Notes: a model not told the origin generated them from the letters alone. DNA of 22,995 bases from Clostridia bacterium (GCA_017408325.1 JAFQUW010000080.1:1-22995), one strand, 5' to 3'; positions 13,275-22,861 are shown, counted from the stretch's first letter. Numbers and translations are program-made.

Positions 13275-14027
13275 ATGGTGGTGACCTCGATGGTTCTGGA
13301 GATCTTTTCGGATGAAGAACGAACGCACCTGTCCGACGAGGTGCTCTACGGTCATTCGGTGGGGGTCTTGGAGCGGCGAACAGACGGTCTTTTCAGAGTC
13401 GTCACCGAGCAGGGACACGTGGGCTTTTGCGATCCGTTCTGCCTTTGGGACGTCGACGCGGAGAAAGGCGCGTACCGCGTCCACTACCGCACGGACGTTC
13501 TCGCTTCTGCGGAGATCACCGCGACGAAAGTGATGACTCTTCCGCGTTTTGCGCACGTCTCGGTGGAGGCGGATTGCGATGCCTTCTACCGCGTGCGCCT
13601 GTTTGACGGGCGTGAGGGCTACGTGCACCGTGCGCATCTTTTGCCGCCGAAAACGGGGGAGGCGACGCCCGACGAGGTCTGTGACACGGCGCTCTCGCTT
13701 CTCGGCGTCCCGTACCGTTACGGCGGCCGCAGTGCCGTCGCGCTCGACTGTTCGGGGCTTGTCTCGCTTGCCTTCGGCTTTTGCGGCGTCGTCTTGCCGC
13801 GCGACACGGCGGACCTCGCCGCGCTCCCCGAGGTGCCTGCCGAAACGGCACGGCGCGGAGATCTCGTCCTCTTTGACGGACACGTGGGGATTCTCCTGAC
13901 CCGGACGCGTTTCGTGCACGCCTCCGCCTCCTTCGGCTTCGTTGCGATCTCCTCTTTGGACAAGCGTGATTCGCTTTACGACCTTGTCCACGCGCCGTGC
14001 GGCTTCACCGTCCGCCGCGTATTCTAG
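13275..14027 (+). CDS. SH3-NlpC/P60 cysteine peptidase (cell-wall peptide hydrolase)
   Basis: A 250-residue protein with two SH3-like segments (about 1-60 and 68-125) followed by an NlpC/P60 domain (about 130-250). The catalytic residues are Cys159 in LDCSGLVS, His203 in DGHVGI and probably His215 in RFVHAS. Such enzymes cut gamma-D-Glu to diamino acid bonds in peptidoglycan stem peptides, and the layout resembles YkfC-type recycling peptidases. No signal peptide is visible, favouring a cytoplasmic role in muropeptide turnover over a secreted lysin; this is inference. ATG 13275 has AAGGAGG at good distance; the frame is also open from 13233. A phage endolysin origin is possible given the adjacent terminase genes, but nothing in the domains requires it. 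Confidence 0.87.
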   Translation: MVVTSMVLEIFSDEERTHLSDEVLYGHSVGVLERRTDGLFRVVTEQGHVGFCDPFCLWDVDAEKGAYRVHYRTDVLASAEITATKVMTLPRFAHVSVEADCDAFYRVRLFDGREGYVHRAHLLPPKTGEATPDEVCDTALSLLGVPYRYGGRSAVALDCSGLVSLAFGFCGVVLPRDTADLAALPEVPAETARRGDLVLFDGHVGILLTRTRFVHASASFGFVAISSLDKRDSLYDLVHAPCGFTVRRVF

Positions 14028-14040
14028 TGCCTTTTTTCTT

Positions 14041-14143
14041 CTTCTTTTCTTTTCGAGAAAAGAAAAGAAGCAAAAGAAAAGCGATACGAAAAAAGATGGG
14101 CGTCACGCACAAACGCCCCAAAACAATGGATTTTGTTTGCGAT
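14041..14143 (+). repeat. 3'-UTR two-hairpin element, copy 3 (plus orientation)
   Basis: It begins 13 nt after the NlpC/P60 stop on the same strand. Hairpin 1 (14041-14070) has a 13-bp stem with a CGAG loop, and the purine tail is 14071-14082. This 42-nt block is identical to copy 1. The motif GCGTCACGCACAAACG follows (about 14100-14115), and the end is GTTTGCGAT. Hairpin 2 is weaker here: short CAAAA/TTTTG and CAAA/TTTG pairings separated by unpaired bases. Confidence 0.78.
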
Positions 14144-14148
14144 CATCT

Positions 14149-14269
14149 GCCGCAAAATGCGCCCACGATCTACGGGCGCATTTTGTACCTGACGCTCTCT
14201 TTTTGGCTGTCCCCCCTTTGCTTTCTTCTTTTGGTTCTTTTCTTCTTTCGCACGAAAGAAGAAAAGAAC
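14149..14269 (-). repeat. 3'-UTR two-hairpin element, copy 4 (minus orientation)
   Basis: Read on the minus strand it begins 10 nt after the stop of the substrate-binding protein gene. Hairpin 1 (14234-14269) has a 16-bp perfect stem, the tail is 14220-14233, and the motif GCGTCAGGTACAAAA leads into hairpin 2 (about 14153-14185, 12-bp perfect stem, 9-nt loop), followed by GCGGC. It is tail-to-tail with copy 3, separated by only 5 bases. Confidence 0.8.
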
Positions 14270-14279
14270 ACCCAAACAA

Positions 14280-16073
14280 TCAAAAACAAACAGAAAAACC
14301 GCCAAGGTTTCCCTTGGCGGTTTTGTGATAAACTTGTAATTCGCCGGCAGTTTCTTCTTCCTTTTTCTGTTCTTCCATCGCTTCGCGCTCGGCAAGCCAG
14401 GCTTCGTTTTTCTCGAGATAGTTCGGGATGGACGCGTCACGGAAGCTCACCGTACCGAAGCCGGTCTTGGAGATGCCGGAGAGCTGACCGGAGGTCAGAT
14501 AGCAGTTCGACCAGAAGGCGATCGGGATGACGGGCATCTCGTCGAGCAGCAACGTTTCCATCTCGTGGAGGAGCTTCGTGCGCTCGCTGCGATTGGTCGC
14601 GGCGTGCACCGCGTCGGCCAGTTCATTGTAGGCCTTGTTGTCGAAACGGGTCATATGAGGATTGGTGAATTCGCCGTCGACGTCGATGTAGTTGCCGGAG
14701 AACTTGGTGGCAAACGGCATCAGGAAGGAGTAGGCGGTGGAGGAGAGACTCTGATAATCCAGAAGGAGGATGTCGAAGGTCTGTGCATTCAGAATGTTGT
14801 TGTAGATCTTTTCGCTGGAGGCAGAGACGGTGACCTTGAGGCCGATGCTCTTCCATGCCTGTGCAATCTTTTCCGCGACGGTCTGATATTTGGCGCGCAC
14901 GGTGAGCGTCAGTTCCTGCGAGAGATTCTTGCCTTTGAGAAGGGCTTTCGCCGCATCCAGATCCGCGGCGGTGGCGAGGAGATCGCCGCCGTTCTTGCGG
15001 AAGGAGGAGCCGTTGGAGGAGTCAAACACGCCGTTTGCCACGAAGCCGGTCGCGGGGCTTGCTGCGTAACCGAAGGCGGCGGCAAGCGCTTCACGGTCGA
15101 GGGCGAGGGACATGGCCTGACGAACAGCCTTGTCGGAGAGCAATTCGTTTTCGTTGTCTAAAAACAGGGTCGCGGTGGCGAGGAGATCGTCGCGACGGAT
15201 GTCGCCTTCCAGACTTTCCGCACCCTCGGGGATGTTGTCGACGTCGACGTAGTAGAGCTCGTCGGAGACATACTCGTTCCAGTTCTGCACACGGGAGTTC
15301 GTGTAGTCGATGTGGAGTTTGGCGGGCTTGACGTAGGTGTTCGGATTCTGGTTCTCACCGGGATCCAGAGAGAGCAGATAGTTGGAGGACTTGTCAAGCG
15401 AGTACTCTTCTTTGGTCATGGCACTCAGCGAGAACTGACCGCAGGAGAGGAAGTTTTCGGTGGAGGTGGCCCAGGAATCCGCAAAGTCACCCACAACGTC
15501 GTAACGAAGCGGAACAAGGGCGGGACTGGCCACGGTCTCGAGGAAGAGGTCGAGGTCGATCTTCTTTTCGAGTTCGACGCGCAGGGTGAAGCGGTTGGGA
15601 GCGGACACGCCGAGGGAGTCGGGCGTCATCTCACCGCTCTTGACTTTCGCGGCGTTCTTGATGTCGTAGAGCAGACAGGCGGCGGGAGAGGCACTTGCCG
15701 GGGAAAGCAGGCGCTTCCAGGCGTAGACGAAGTGGTCGGCAAGCAGGGCGCGGCCGTCACTCCAATGGCTGTCTTTGAGCGTGAATTCAATGAAATATTC
15801 CCCGCGCTCGTCGTTGAAATCGGTGGTCCACTTTTCTGCGAGGCCGCCGGAGACGGAGCCGTCCTCGTTGACCACGGTCAAGCCCTCGAAGAGCAGAGTG
15901 GTGTACTTGAAGACGTCTTTGTCGTAGATGAGAGCAGAGGGGTCGAGATTCGCCTCGGCTTCGGTGAGATAGACCGGAATGATCGCGCCGCGGTCATCGG
16001 GGTCGAAGGCGCAGGATGCCAGGGCAGACAGTGCCATCACCGCACACAGAGTAAGCGCAACAAAACGTTTCAT
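14280..16073 (-). CDS. ABC transporter substrate-binding lipoprotein, peptide type (SBP_bac_5 family)
   Basis: A 597-residue lipoprotein with a signal peptide and lipobox LASC (lipidated Cys21), followed by an OppA/DppA-like body. Family features are LTEAEANLDPSALIYDKDVF near the N-terminus, the FEGLT segment, KWTTDFNDERGEYFIEFTLKD, and VRQAMSLALDREALA in the middle. It would capture peptides or similar solutes outside the membrane. No permease or ATPase genes are adjacent, so it is an orphan receptor or works with a distant transporter. AAAGGA precedes the ATG. The last ~13 residues are encoded by a terminator hairpin and its T-rich tail, so the annotated C-terminus (GNLGGFSVCF) is probably not the ancestral one. 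The functional body probably ends near residue 580. Confidence 0.9.
   Translation of the reverse strand: MKRFVALTLCAVMALSALASCAFDPDDRGAIIPVYLTEAEANLDPSALIYDKDVFKYTTLLFEGLTVVNEDGSVSGGLAEKWTTDFNDERGEYFIEFTLKDSHWSDGRALLADHFVYAWKRLLSPASASPAACLLYDIKNAAKVKSGEMTPDSLGVSAPNRFTLRVELEKKIDLDLFLETVASPALVPLRYDVVGDFADSWATSTENFLSCGQFSLSAMTKEEYSLDKSSNYLLSLDPGENQNPNTYVKPAKLHIDYTNSRVQNWNEYVSDELYYVDVDNIPEGAESLEGDIRRDDLLATATLFLDNENELLSDKAVRQAMSLALDREALAAAFGYAASPATGFVANGVFDSSNGSSFRKNGGDLLATAADLDAAKALLKGKNLSQELTLTVRAKYQTVAEKIAQAWKSIGLKVTVSASSEKIYNNILNAQTFDILLLDYQSLSSTAYSFLMPFATKFSGNYIDVDGEFTNPHMTRFDNKAYNELADAVHAATNRSERTKLLHEMETLLLDEMPVIPIAFWSNCYLTSGQLSGISKTGFGTVSFRDASIPNYLEKNEAWLAEREAMEEQKKEEETAGELQVYHKTAKGNLGGFSVCF
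14295..14324 (-). terminator. Intrinsic terminator lying inside the substrate-binding protein frame
   Basis: A 13-bp perfect stem (14295-14307 with 14312-14324) has a GAAA tetraloop on the minus strand and continues into a T-rich run. The gene's stop codon (14280-14282) lies beyond it, so a terminated transcript would probably lack the stop. Confidence 0.85.
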
Positions 16074-16121
16074 GAGAATCCTTTCTGCGGCTGTGGAGCC
16101 GCAAACAAAAAACTACAAATT

Positions 16122-16150
16122 ATTATAGCACAACCGCGCGAATATTTCAA
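16122..16150 (-). promoter_or_regulatory. Promoter of the substrate-binding protein gene
   Basis: On the minus strand TTGAAA (16145-16150) and a perfect TATAAT (16122-16127) are separated by 17 bases, about 50 bases upstream of the start codon. Confidence 0.85.
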
Positions 16151-16161
16151 TTATTCGCGCG
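16135..16161. promoter_or_regulatory. Candidate operator overlapping the -35 box
   Basis: A 10-bp perfect inverted repeat, CGCGCGAATA and TATTCGCGCG, is separated by 7 bases that contain the -35 hexamer. Its size and position suit a dimeric repressor, but no regulator can be assigned. It could alternatively form a weak hairpin at the end of the nif3 transcript. Confidence 0.5.
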
Positions 16162-16181
16162 AAAATTTTTTCACACAAAAA

Positions 16182-16201
16182 AACGGGGTAAAAACCGCGT
16201 T
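16182..16201 (-). terminator. Weak terminator after nif3
   Basis: On the minus strand AACGCGG and CCCCGTT form a 7-bp stem with one mismatch, followed by seven T residues. The hairpin overlaps the end of the nif3 stop codon region. It is the only candidate end for the long minus-strand cluster. Confidence 0.5.
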
Positions 16202-16982
16202 ACGGTAAGATGGCGACCTCGTGGGGAGTTTTCGAAAACGCGCAGACGTCCAAGGTCGGATCGATTTCGAGAAGGACGCGTTCCGCGGCCTCGCAGAAGA
16301 CGATCTCCGAGCCGAAGTGCCCTGCTTCGATCACCGTTTTTTTGCGGTAGGCGGCAAGCAGTCTGCGGTGGTGGGAAAGTTCGCCCGTGACGATGGCGTC
16401 GGCGTCGCTTTCCAAGGTCGCCTCCAGGTAATCGCCTGCGGCACCGCCCACGACGACCGTTCGCAAGACGGGACTCCCGCCGCTGGTGAGAAGCACGTGC
16501 GTGCCGAGGACTCGGCCGACTTCTTGGGCGAATTCTTCGGGAGAAAGAGGCATTTTCAGGTTTCCGATGCGTCCGAGGGGCGTCGGTTCATCCGCTGTTC
16601 CGAAGGGAGTGACGCAAGTGAGACTGAGTTTTTCTGCCAGCGTGTCGTTGATGCCGCCGAGACCTGCGTCAAATCGCGTGTGCAGGGTGATGAGGGCGAC
16701 GGAGTTTTTCAAAAGCGTCGTGGCAAGATCGGCGTCCATCGAGGAGGCGGGATCGAGCGTGCGCACGGGGGAAAACAGGATCGGATGGTGCGTCAGAAGC
16801 AGATCGGCACCGGAGTCGATCGCCGCCGCGACACTCTCGCGCGTGACGTCGAGAGCAGTGACGATGCGGCGGACTTCGCGACCTTCGTCGGGACAGACCT
16901 GCAGTCCGTCGAAATCAAAGGACGCGCGGTCTTTTTCGGGAAAACGCGCCGAAAGTGCGTCGGAAAGCGAGCGGATGTTCAT
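16200..16982 (-). CDS. Nif3-like dinuclear metal center protein
   Basis: A 260-residue protein of the Nif3/YqfO family, a toroidal hexamer with a two-metal site per subunit. The biochemical role is unsettled; annotations such as GTP cyclohydrolase I type 2 are often transferred. Metal-binding residues are visible: LLTHHPI (His65, His66), HTRFDAG (His101, Asp105) and GHFGSE (His222, Glu226). The length matches the short form without the central PII-like insert found in the Bacillus protein. The ATG overlaps the trmK stop as ATGA, with GGAGG four bases upstream. The trmK-nif3 pair is a classic conserved linkage in Bacillota. Confidence 0.94.
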   Translation of the reverse strand: MNIRSLSDALSARFPEKDRASFDFDGLQVCPDEGREVRRIVTALDVTRESVAAAIDSGADLLLTHHPILFSPVRTLDPASSMDADLATTLLKNSVALITLHTRFDAGLGGINDTLAEKLSLTCVTPFGTADEPTPLGRIGNLKMPLSPEEFAQEVGRVLGTHVLLTSGGSPVLRTVVVGGAAGDYLEATLESDADAIVTGELSHHRRLLAAYRKKTVIEAGHFGSEIVFCEAAERVLLEIDPTLDVCAFSKTPHEVAILP

Positions 16983-17662
16983 AGTTCCTCCGGTTTTGGG
17001 TCAAGATAGGGACAAAGAGCGTCGAGCAGACAGTCTTCTTCATCGGTTGCGGCACCGGACTGTTTCCGTCCGTCTCTGCGCCGCACGAGGGAGTCGGAAA
17101 GACGCTGCAAATAGCGTGAAGTCAAGGCGTCGTCCGTGCGTGACAGATGCGATTTTCCGCAGTAGATCTCAAGGGAGGAAAGCGGTTCGGCCTTGCACTT
17201 TTTGACACAGAGAATGGGGTAGATACGGCCATCGTCCTCGGCGAGTTTTTCATCGAGGATCAAAAAGCCGTGTGACGAAAGAAACGCGCGAAGTGCGCTT
17301 GCTTTTGACATCGGCTGGAGAAGGTAGAGAGAACGGTCGTCCTCCTGCACAAAGGCGAGGATGGACGAAATGGTCTCTCCGCCCATTCCGGCGATGACCG
17401 TGACCTCGGGGGCTTTGTCCGCGAGTGCGGTGAGTCCGTCGCCGAGGCAGAAGGTGACCGAATCGCAGAGCGCGGCTTCCTCCACGGCGCGGCGCGCCTT
17501 GTCGAGGGAAGGGCGACTCAAGTCCGTGCAGAGCACGTGTTCTGCCTTCTCTCTTCGGAGCACTTCGATGGTCAGAATCGCGTGGTCGGCCCCGATGTCC
17601 GCCAAAAGCGAACAGCGGGGCACCAGTTCCAGCAAAGTCTGAAGACGGTTTGAGAGGGTCAA
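16979..17662 (-). CDS. trmK: tRNA (adenine(22)-N1)-methyltransferase
   Basis: A 227-residue class I SAM-dependent methyltransferase that modifies A22 of tRNAs. Motif I reads ADIGADHAIL (21-30), followed by the acidic CTDLSRPSL, GDGL, the hallmark AGMGG (91-95) and LLQPM (114-118), all typical of TrmK. The start is a TTG at 17660-17662, five bases after the upstream stop. It gives the expected N-terminus TLSNRLQTLLELVP, and translation is probably coupled to the preceding DUF1858 gene since no strong ribosome site is seen. The C-terminal ~60 residues form the usual helical extension. nif3 follows with a 4-base overlap. Confidence 0.94.
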   Translation of the reverse strand: MTLSNRLQTLLELVPRCSLLADIGADHAILTIEVLRREKAEHVLCTDLSRPSLDKARRAVEEAALCDSVTFCLGDGLTALADKAPEVTVIAGMGGETISSILAFVQEDDRSLYLLQPMSKASALRAFLSSHGFLILDEKLAEDDGRIYPILCVKKCKAEPLSSLEIYCGKSHLSRTDDALTSRYLQRLSDSLVRRRDGRKQSGAATDEEDCLLDALCPYLDPKPEEL

Positions 17663-17665
17663 TGC

Positions 17666-17869
17666 TTACTTGTTTTCCAGATAGGCGTTGATCTTCGCGA
17701 TCAGTTCGTCGGCGTCGGTGCCGTGAACCGCGCAGGCCATCTCGATGGATTCGCCGCGGGCGGACGGGCAGCCGAGGCAGTGCATGCCGATCTCAAAGAA
17801 GAATTCGGCGAGGGCGGGATCGAGTTCGAGAACGTCTCCGATCAGGGATTGTTTGGTAACGGTAGTCAT
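17666..17869 (-). CDS. DUF1858 domain small protein
   Basis: This 67-residue protein is a single DUF1858 domain, a small fold with a pair of conserved cysteines in MHCLGCPSARGESIEMAC (CxxC at about 31-34). In other contexts this domain is linked to hybrid-cluster proteins and disulfide or metal chemistry, but no firm function is known. The ATG has GGAGTC upstream. It lies 3 bases before the trmK start and 25 bases after the P-type ATPase-like gene, so it belongs to this minus-strand operon. Its role with trmK is not evident. Confidence 0.88.
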   Translation of the reverse strand: MTTVTKQSLIGDVLELDPALAEFFFEIGMHCLGCPSARGESIEMACAVHGTDADELIAKINAYLENK

Positions 17870-17894
17870 GGTGATAGACTCCTTTCAAAGAAAA

Positions 17895-20504
17895 TTATTT
17901 TTTGCGCACGATGCGCTCTTTGACGGTTTTGAATCCCTCTGAGGCAAACAGGGGCAAGAGGGAGAAGAGAACTGCGATCGGCAGTGAAACAAGCGGGGGT
18001 AGAAGCAGACCGAGGTGCAGGCGCACGGTCGGGAGCAAAAGCAGGATCGCAAGCAGTGCAAGGGTGGTCAGGATGCAGAAAAAGAGCATCGGATTGAAGT
18101 GGAATTCGGGTTTGGTGATGCTCTCGGTCTTGCGTGCGGAAAACAGCGCGAAGAGTGCGCAGAGATAGAGCGAGATGAGCGCGACGCTGCTTGATTCGGC
18201 CGGGTGACAGAACCAGAGTGAGACGAGGTAAGAAAGCGCGGTCGCGATACCGATCGTCACACCGACCGAGGCTCCGTAGAGCACCAGGTCGGAGACTTTT
18301 TCGTGCAGGAAACTGTCTTTTTCGATCGGGGCAAGAGACGTGACGAGTTTTTTGTCCCGTCCCTGCGTCACAGAGGCGACCAGGAAGAAGACCAGACCCA
18401 AAAGGAGCACGGAAAGCGGTTGAATGAGCGACGAGACGTCGCGGAAGAACAGCGAAAAGGCCGCCGTGGAAAAGAGGGCGAAGATCAGCACGAGACAGTA
18501 ACGCAGAATGCGCAGACTGCCGGAAAACACGCGACGGGACAGACGCAAGAGTTCGGGCAAGAGTTCGAATCGTTCGGAGGTGAGGATGATGTCCGCGTTT
18601 TGCAAAAGGGCTTCTTTCCGATCGCGCACGCAGACGACGTTGACGTCGGCGGCCTCTTGCGAGAGGGTGTCGGAGGAGGAGTGCGTGCAGGCAAGCGTCG
18701 TGTGCCCCGCCTCTTTTTGCGCCAGGAGGATGCTGCGTTTCCCGAGTGCGGAGAGAGCGCAGAAGACGCGGCTTTTCTCAAAGTGTTCGCGAAGCGTGAC
18801 GGCGTCCATGCGTCGCGCTTTTTCTCCCGTCAAAATGTAGGGTTCTTCGTCTTCGGCGAAAAATTCCATGTTTCGCGCAATGCCGAGCGTGGCGTCGGGG
18901 TCGTTGTCCGTGCAGAGAAGCACTCGCACGCCGTCCTTGCGGCAGGAGGCGACCGCTTCGGCACTTTCCGCACGCATCGGCGTGTGGAAGGTCAAAAAGC
19001 CGACGAAGGTCATGTATCCCGCATCCGCCGGGTCAAGATCCGCGGGCACGGATCTGAAGTAACGGCGTGCGATCGCCACGACGACCTCGCCCGCCGCGGC
19101 AAGTTGATCCGCAGCCTGATACAGACGGGCCTTGGCGGCGGTGGACAGCGGCGTGGAGCGTTTTTCGTGGAGCGAATGAGTGCAGCGATCCAGCACTTCG
19201 GTCGGACGGCCGCGGATGATCTGATAGCAGCGTTCGTGCTCTAAGATCAGGGCGGCGGAGAAACCGCGTTCCTCGGAAAAGGACGCACGGTTGACGGTCA
19301 AAAACGAATGCGAGAGGTATTCGGCGTCGATGCCGAATTCGGGCGCGGTGCGGCAGATGGCGGCGTCGATGCTGCTCTTGCCGTACCACATCTGTTCCTT
19401 CTTTTTCGGCTTGTCTTCACAGCACAGACGGCTGTAGGAAATGAGGGTAAAGAGCCCTTCGGACACCTCGCGCACGCCGCGCGGACAGTTGGCGTAAAAA
19501 TAGGTGGACGGGCGGATCTGCGCATCGAGGAAGTACGCCGCGGAGTCAACGAGGATGCGATCGGTGTCGAGCAGGGCGTCGAGACAGGCGTAGTTTTTGA
19601 CGAGCGCACCGCGCGATTTGAGTTGTGAGAGTTCCATCGTCATCATCAGCCGCGTGAGCGACTCGGCGAGTTCGGGAAGCACGGCGGCGGAGATGCTGCA
19701 GAGGAGGAAAAAGTTCGAATAAGCGTCCACGCCGAGGAAGGTGCCGGCAAGGAACAGCAGGGTTGCCGCACAGCAGAGCCACAGCGACATTTTTCGCGCC
19801 AGGTCGCCCGCGGCCGCGATCGGACGGGGGAGATAACCGCGCTGGCGGCGCGACAGGGAATTCTTGCGGATGTTTTTGCCCGTGTTGCAGACGAGCAGAA
19901 CGCCCTCGCCCGAGAGCATCACGCTCGAACAGTAGAGGATCGCGCGTTCGCGGTGCTTTCCTTCGGCTTCGGCTTCGTCCCAGGAACACTTGCTGCTGCT
20001 TGCACGGGAGTCGATCTGAACCTGACAGACCTTTACGTCGTGCGCGGCAAGGAGGATCCCGTCGCAGGGAATGCAGTCGCCGCGGCGGCACAGCAGAAGA
20101 TCCCCCGGCACGATCTCACGGGAGCGGATCAGTACGCGACGGCCCGAGCGCAAAACGGCGTAACTCCCCTCCACTTTGCGTTTGGCCTGCGAGAGCGGAC
20201 GGGCTTTGTACATGCAATAGAGGTAGAAAACGGCGTAACAGACCGTGCTGACCGTCAGGCAGACGGTCGCAACGACGCGGTTTTCCGTGAACAGAGAGAA
20301 GATCGAGAGCGCAAGAAACATGCAAAACAGCACGTTGGAAAACAGGCTCTTGCATACGCTCTTCGGATTGAACAGAGAGTCCGGAGGTACGTTTTCGCCG
20401 AATTCCTTGCGGTTTTGCAGGACTGCGAGAGAGGAGAGCCCCGTCTGGGGATCGGTGCGAAGGATCTCGCAGAGTTGGTTCGGTGCGATCTCAAGTAAGT
20501 TCAT
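17895..20504 (-). CDS. P-type ATPase-like protein lacking all catalytic motifs (pseudo-ATPase)
   Basis: An 869-residue uninterrupted frame with the full P2-type cation ATPase layout. It has an N-terminal cation-ATPase segment, M1-M2 (about 55-97), an actuator with conserved EIVPGDLLLCRRGDCIPCDG (130-149), M3-M4 (about 238-280), a large cytoplasmic region with RGRPTEVLDRC (431-441, nucleotide-domain KGAPE position), and six C-terminal helices (about 667-853). The catalytic signatures are replaced in place: TGES by SSKC (170-173), DKTGT by DSAAY (320-324), TGD by TDN (532-534) and GDGVND by HSSSDT (608-613). PEGL reads PELA (277-280). It therefore should not hydrolyse ATP by the normal cycle. 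The lack of stops or frameshifts suggests a maintained protein rather than a decaying gene. It starts 11 bases after clpE with no clear ribosome site, implying translational coupling. Confidence 0.85.
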   Translation of the reverse strand: MNLLEIAPNQLCEILRTDPQTGLSSLAVLQNRKEFGENVPPDSLFNPKSVCKSLFSNVLFCMFLALSIFSLFTENRVVATVCLTVSTVCYAVFYLYCMYKARPLSQAKRKVEGSYAVLRSGRRVLIRSREIVPGDLLLCRRGDCIPCDGILLAAHDVKVCQVQIDSRASSSKCSWDEAEAEGKHRERAILYCSSVMLSGEGVLLVCNTGKNIRKNSLSRRQRGYLPRPIAAAGDLARKMSLWLCCAATLLFLAGTFLGVDAYSNFFLLCSISAAVLPELAESLTRLMMTMELSQLKSRGALVKNYACLDALLDTDRILVDSAAYFLDAQIRPSTYFYANCPRGVREVSEGLFTLISYSRLCCEDKPKKKEQMWYGKSSIDAAICRTAPEFGIDAEYLSHSFLTVNRASFSEERGFSAALILEHERCYQIIRGRPTEVLDRCTHSLHEKRSTPLSTAAKARLYQAADQLAAAGEVVVAIARRYFRSVPADLDPADAGYMTFVGFLTFHTPMRAESAEAVASCRKDGVRVLLCTDNDPDATLGIARNMEFFAEDEEPYILTGEKARRMDAVTLREHFEKSRVFCALSALGKRSILLAQKEAGHTTLACTHSSSDTLSQEAADVNVVCVRDRKEALLQNADIILTSERFELLPELLRLSRRVFSGSLRILRYCLVLIFALFSTAAFSLFFRDVSSLIQPLSVLLLGLVFFLVASVTQGRDKKLVTSLAPIEKDSFLHEKVSDLVLYGASVGVTIGIATALSYLVSLWFCHPAESSSVALISLYLCALFALFSARKTESITKPEFHFNPMLFFCILTTLALLAILLLLPTVRLHLGLLLPPLVSLPIAVLFSLLPLFASEGFKTVKERIVRKK

Positions 20505-20515
20505 AGAAATTGATC

Positions 20516-22846
<2,331 letters not shown>

Positions 22847-22861
22847 ATCGGATGATTCCTT

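Noticed and set aside
13170..13991. A 273-codon minus-strand open frame opposite the NlpC/P60 gene
   Set aside because: The plus-strand frame has clear catalytic Cys and His motifs; the minus frame has no family features.
10544..14027. A prophage covering the terminase genes and the NlpC/P60 gene
   Set aside because: No portal, capsid, tail, integrase, repressor or attachment-site repeat is seen, and thiT and rnmV are housekeeping genes. Only the two terminase-like genes look phage-derived.
13997..14530. Small basic proteins rich in Phe, Ser, Arg and Lys encoded across the hairpin elements
   Set aside because: These frames arise from the polypyrimidine/polypurine arms (Phe/Ser/Leu then Arg/Lys/Glu codons) and appear at several copies only because the DNA repeats. 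No start signals support translation.
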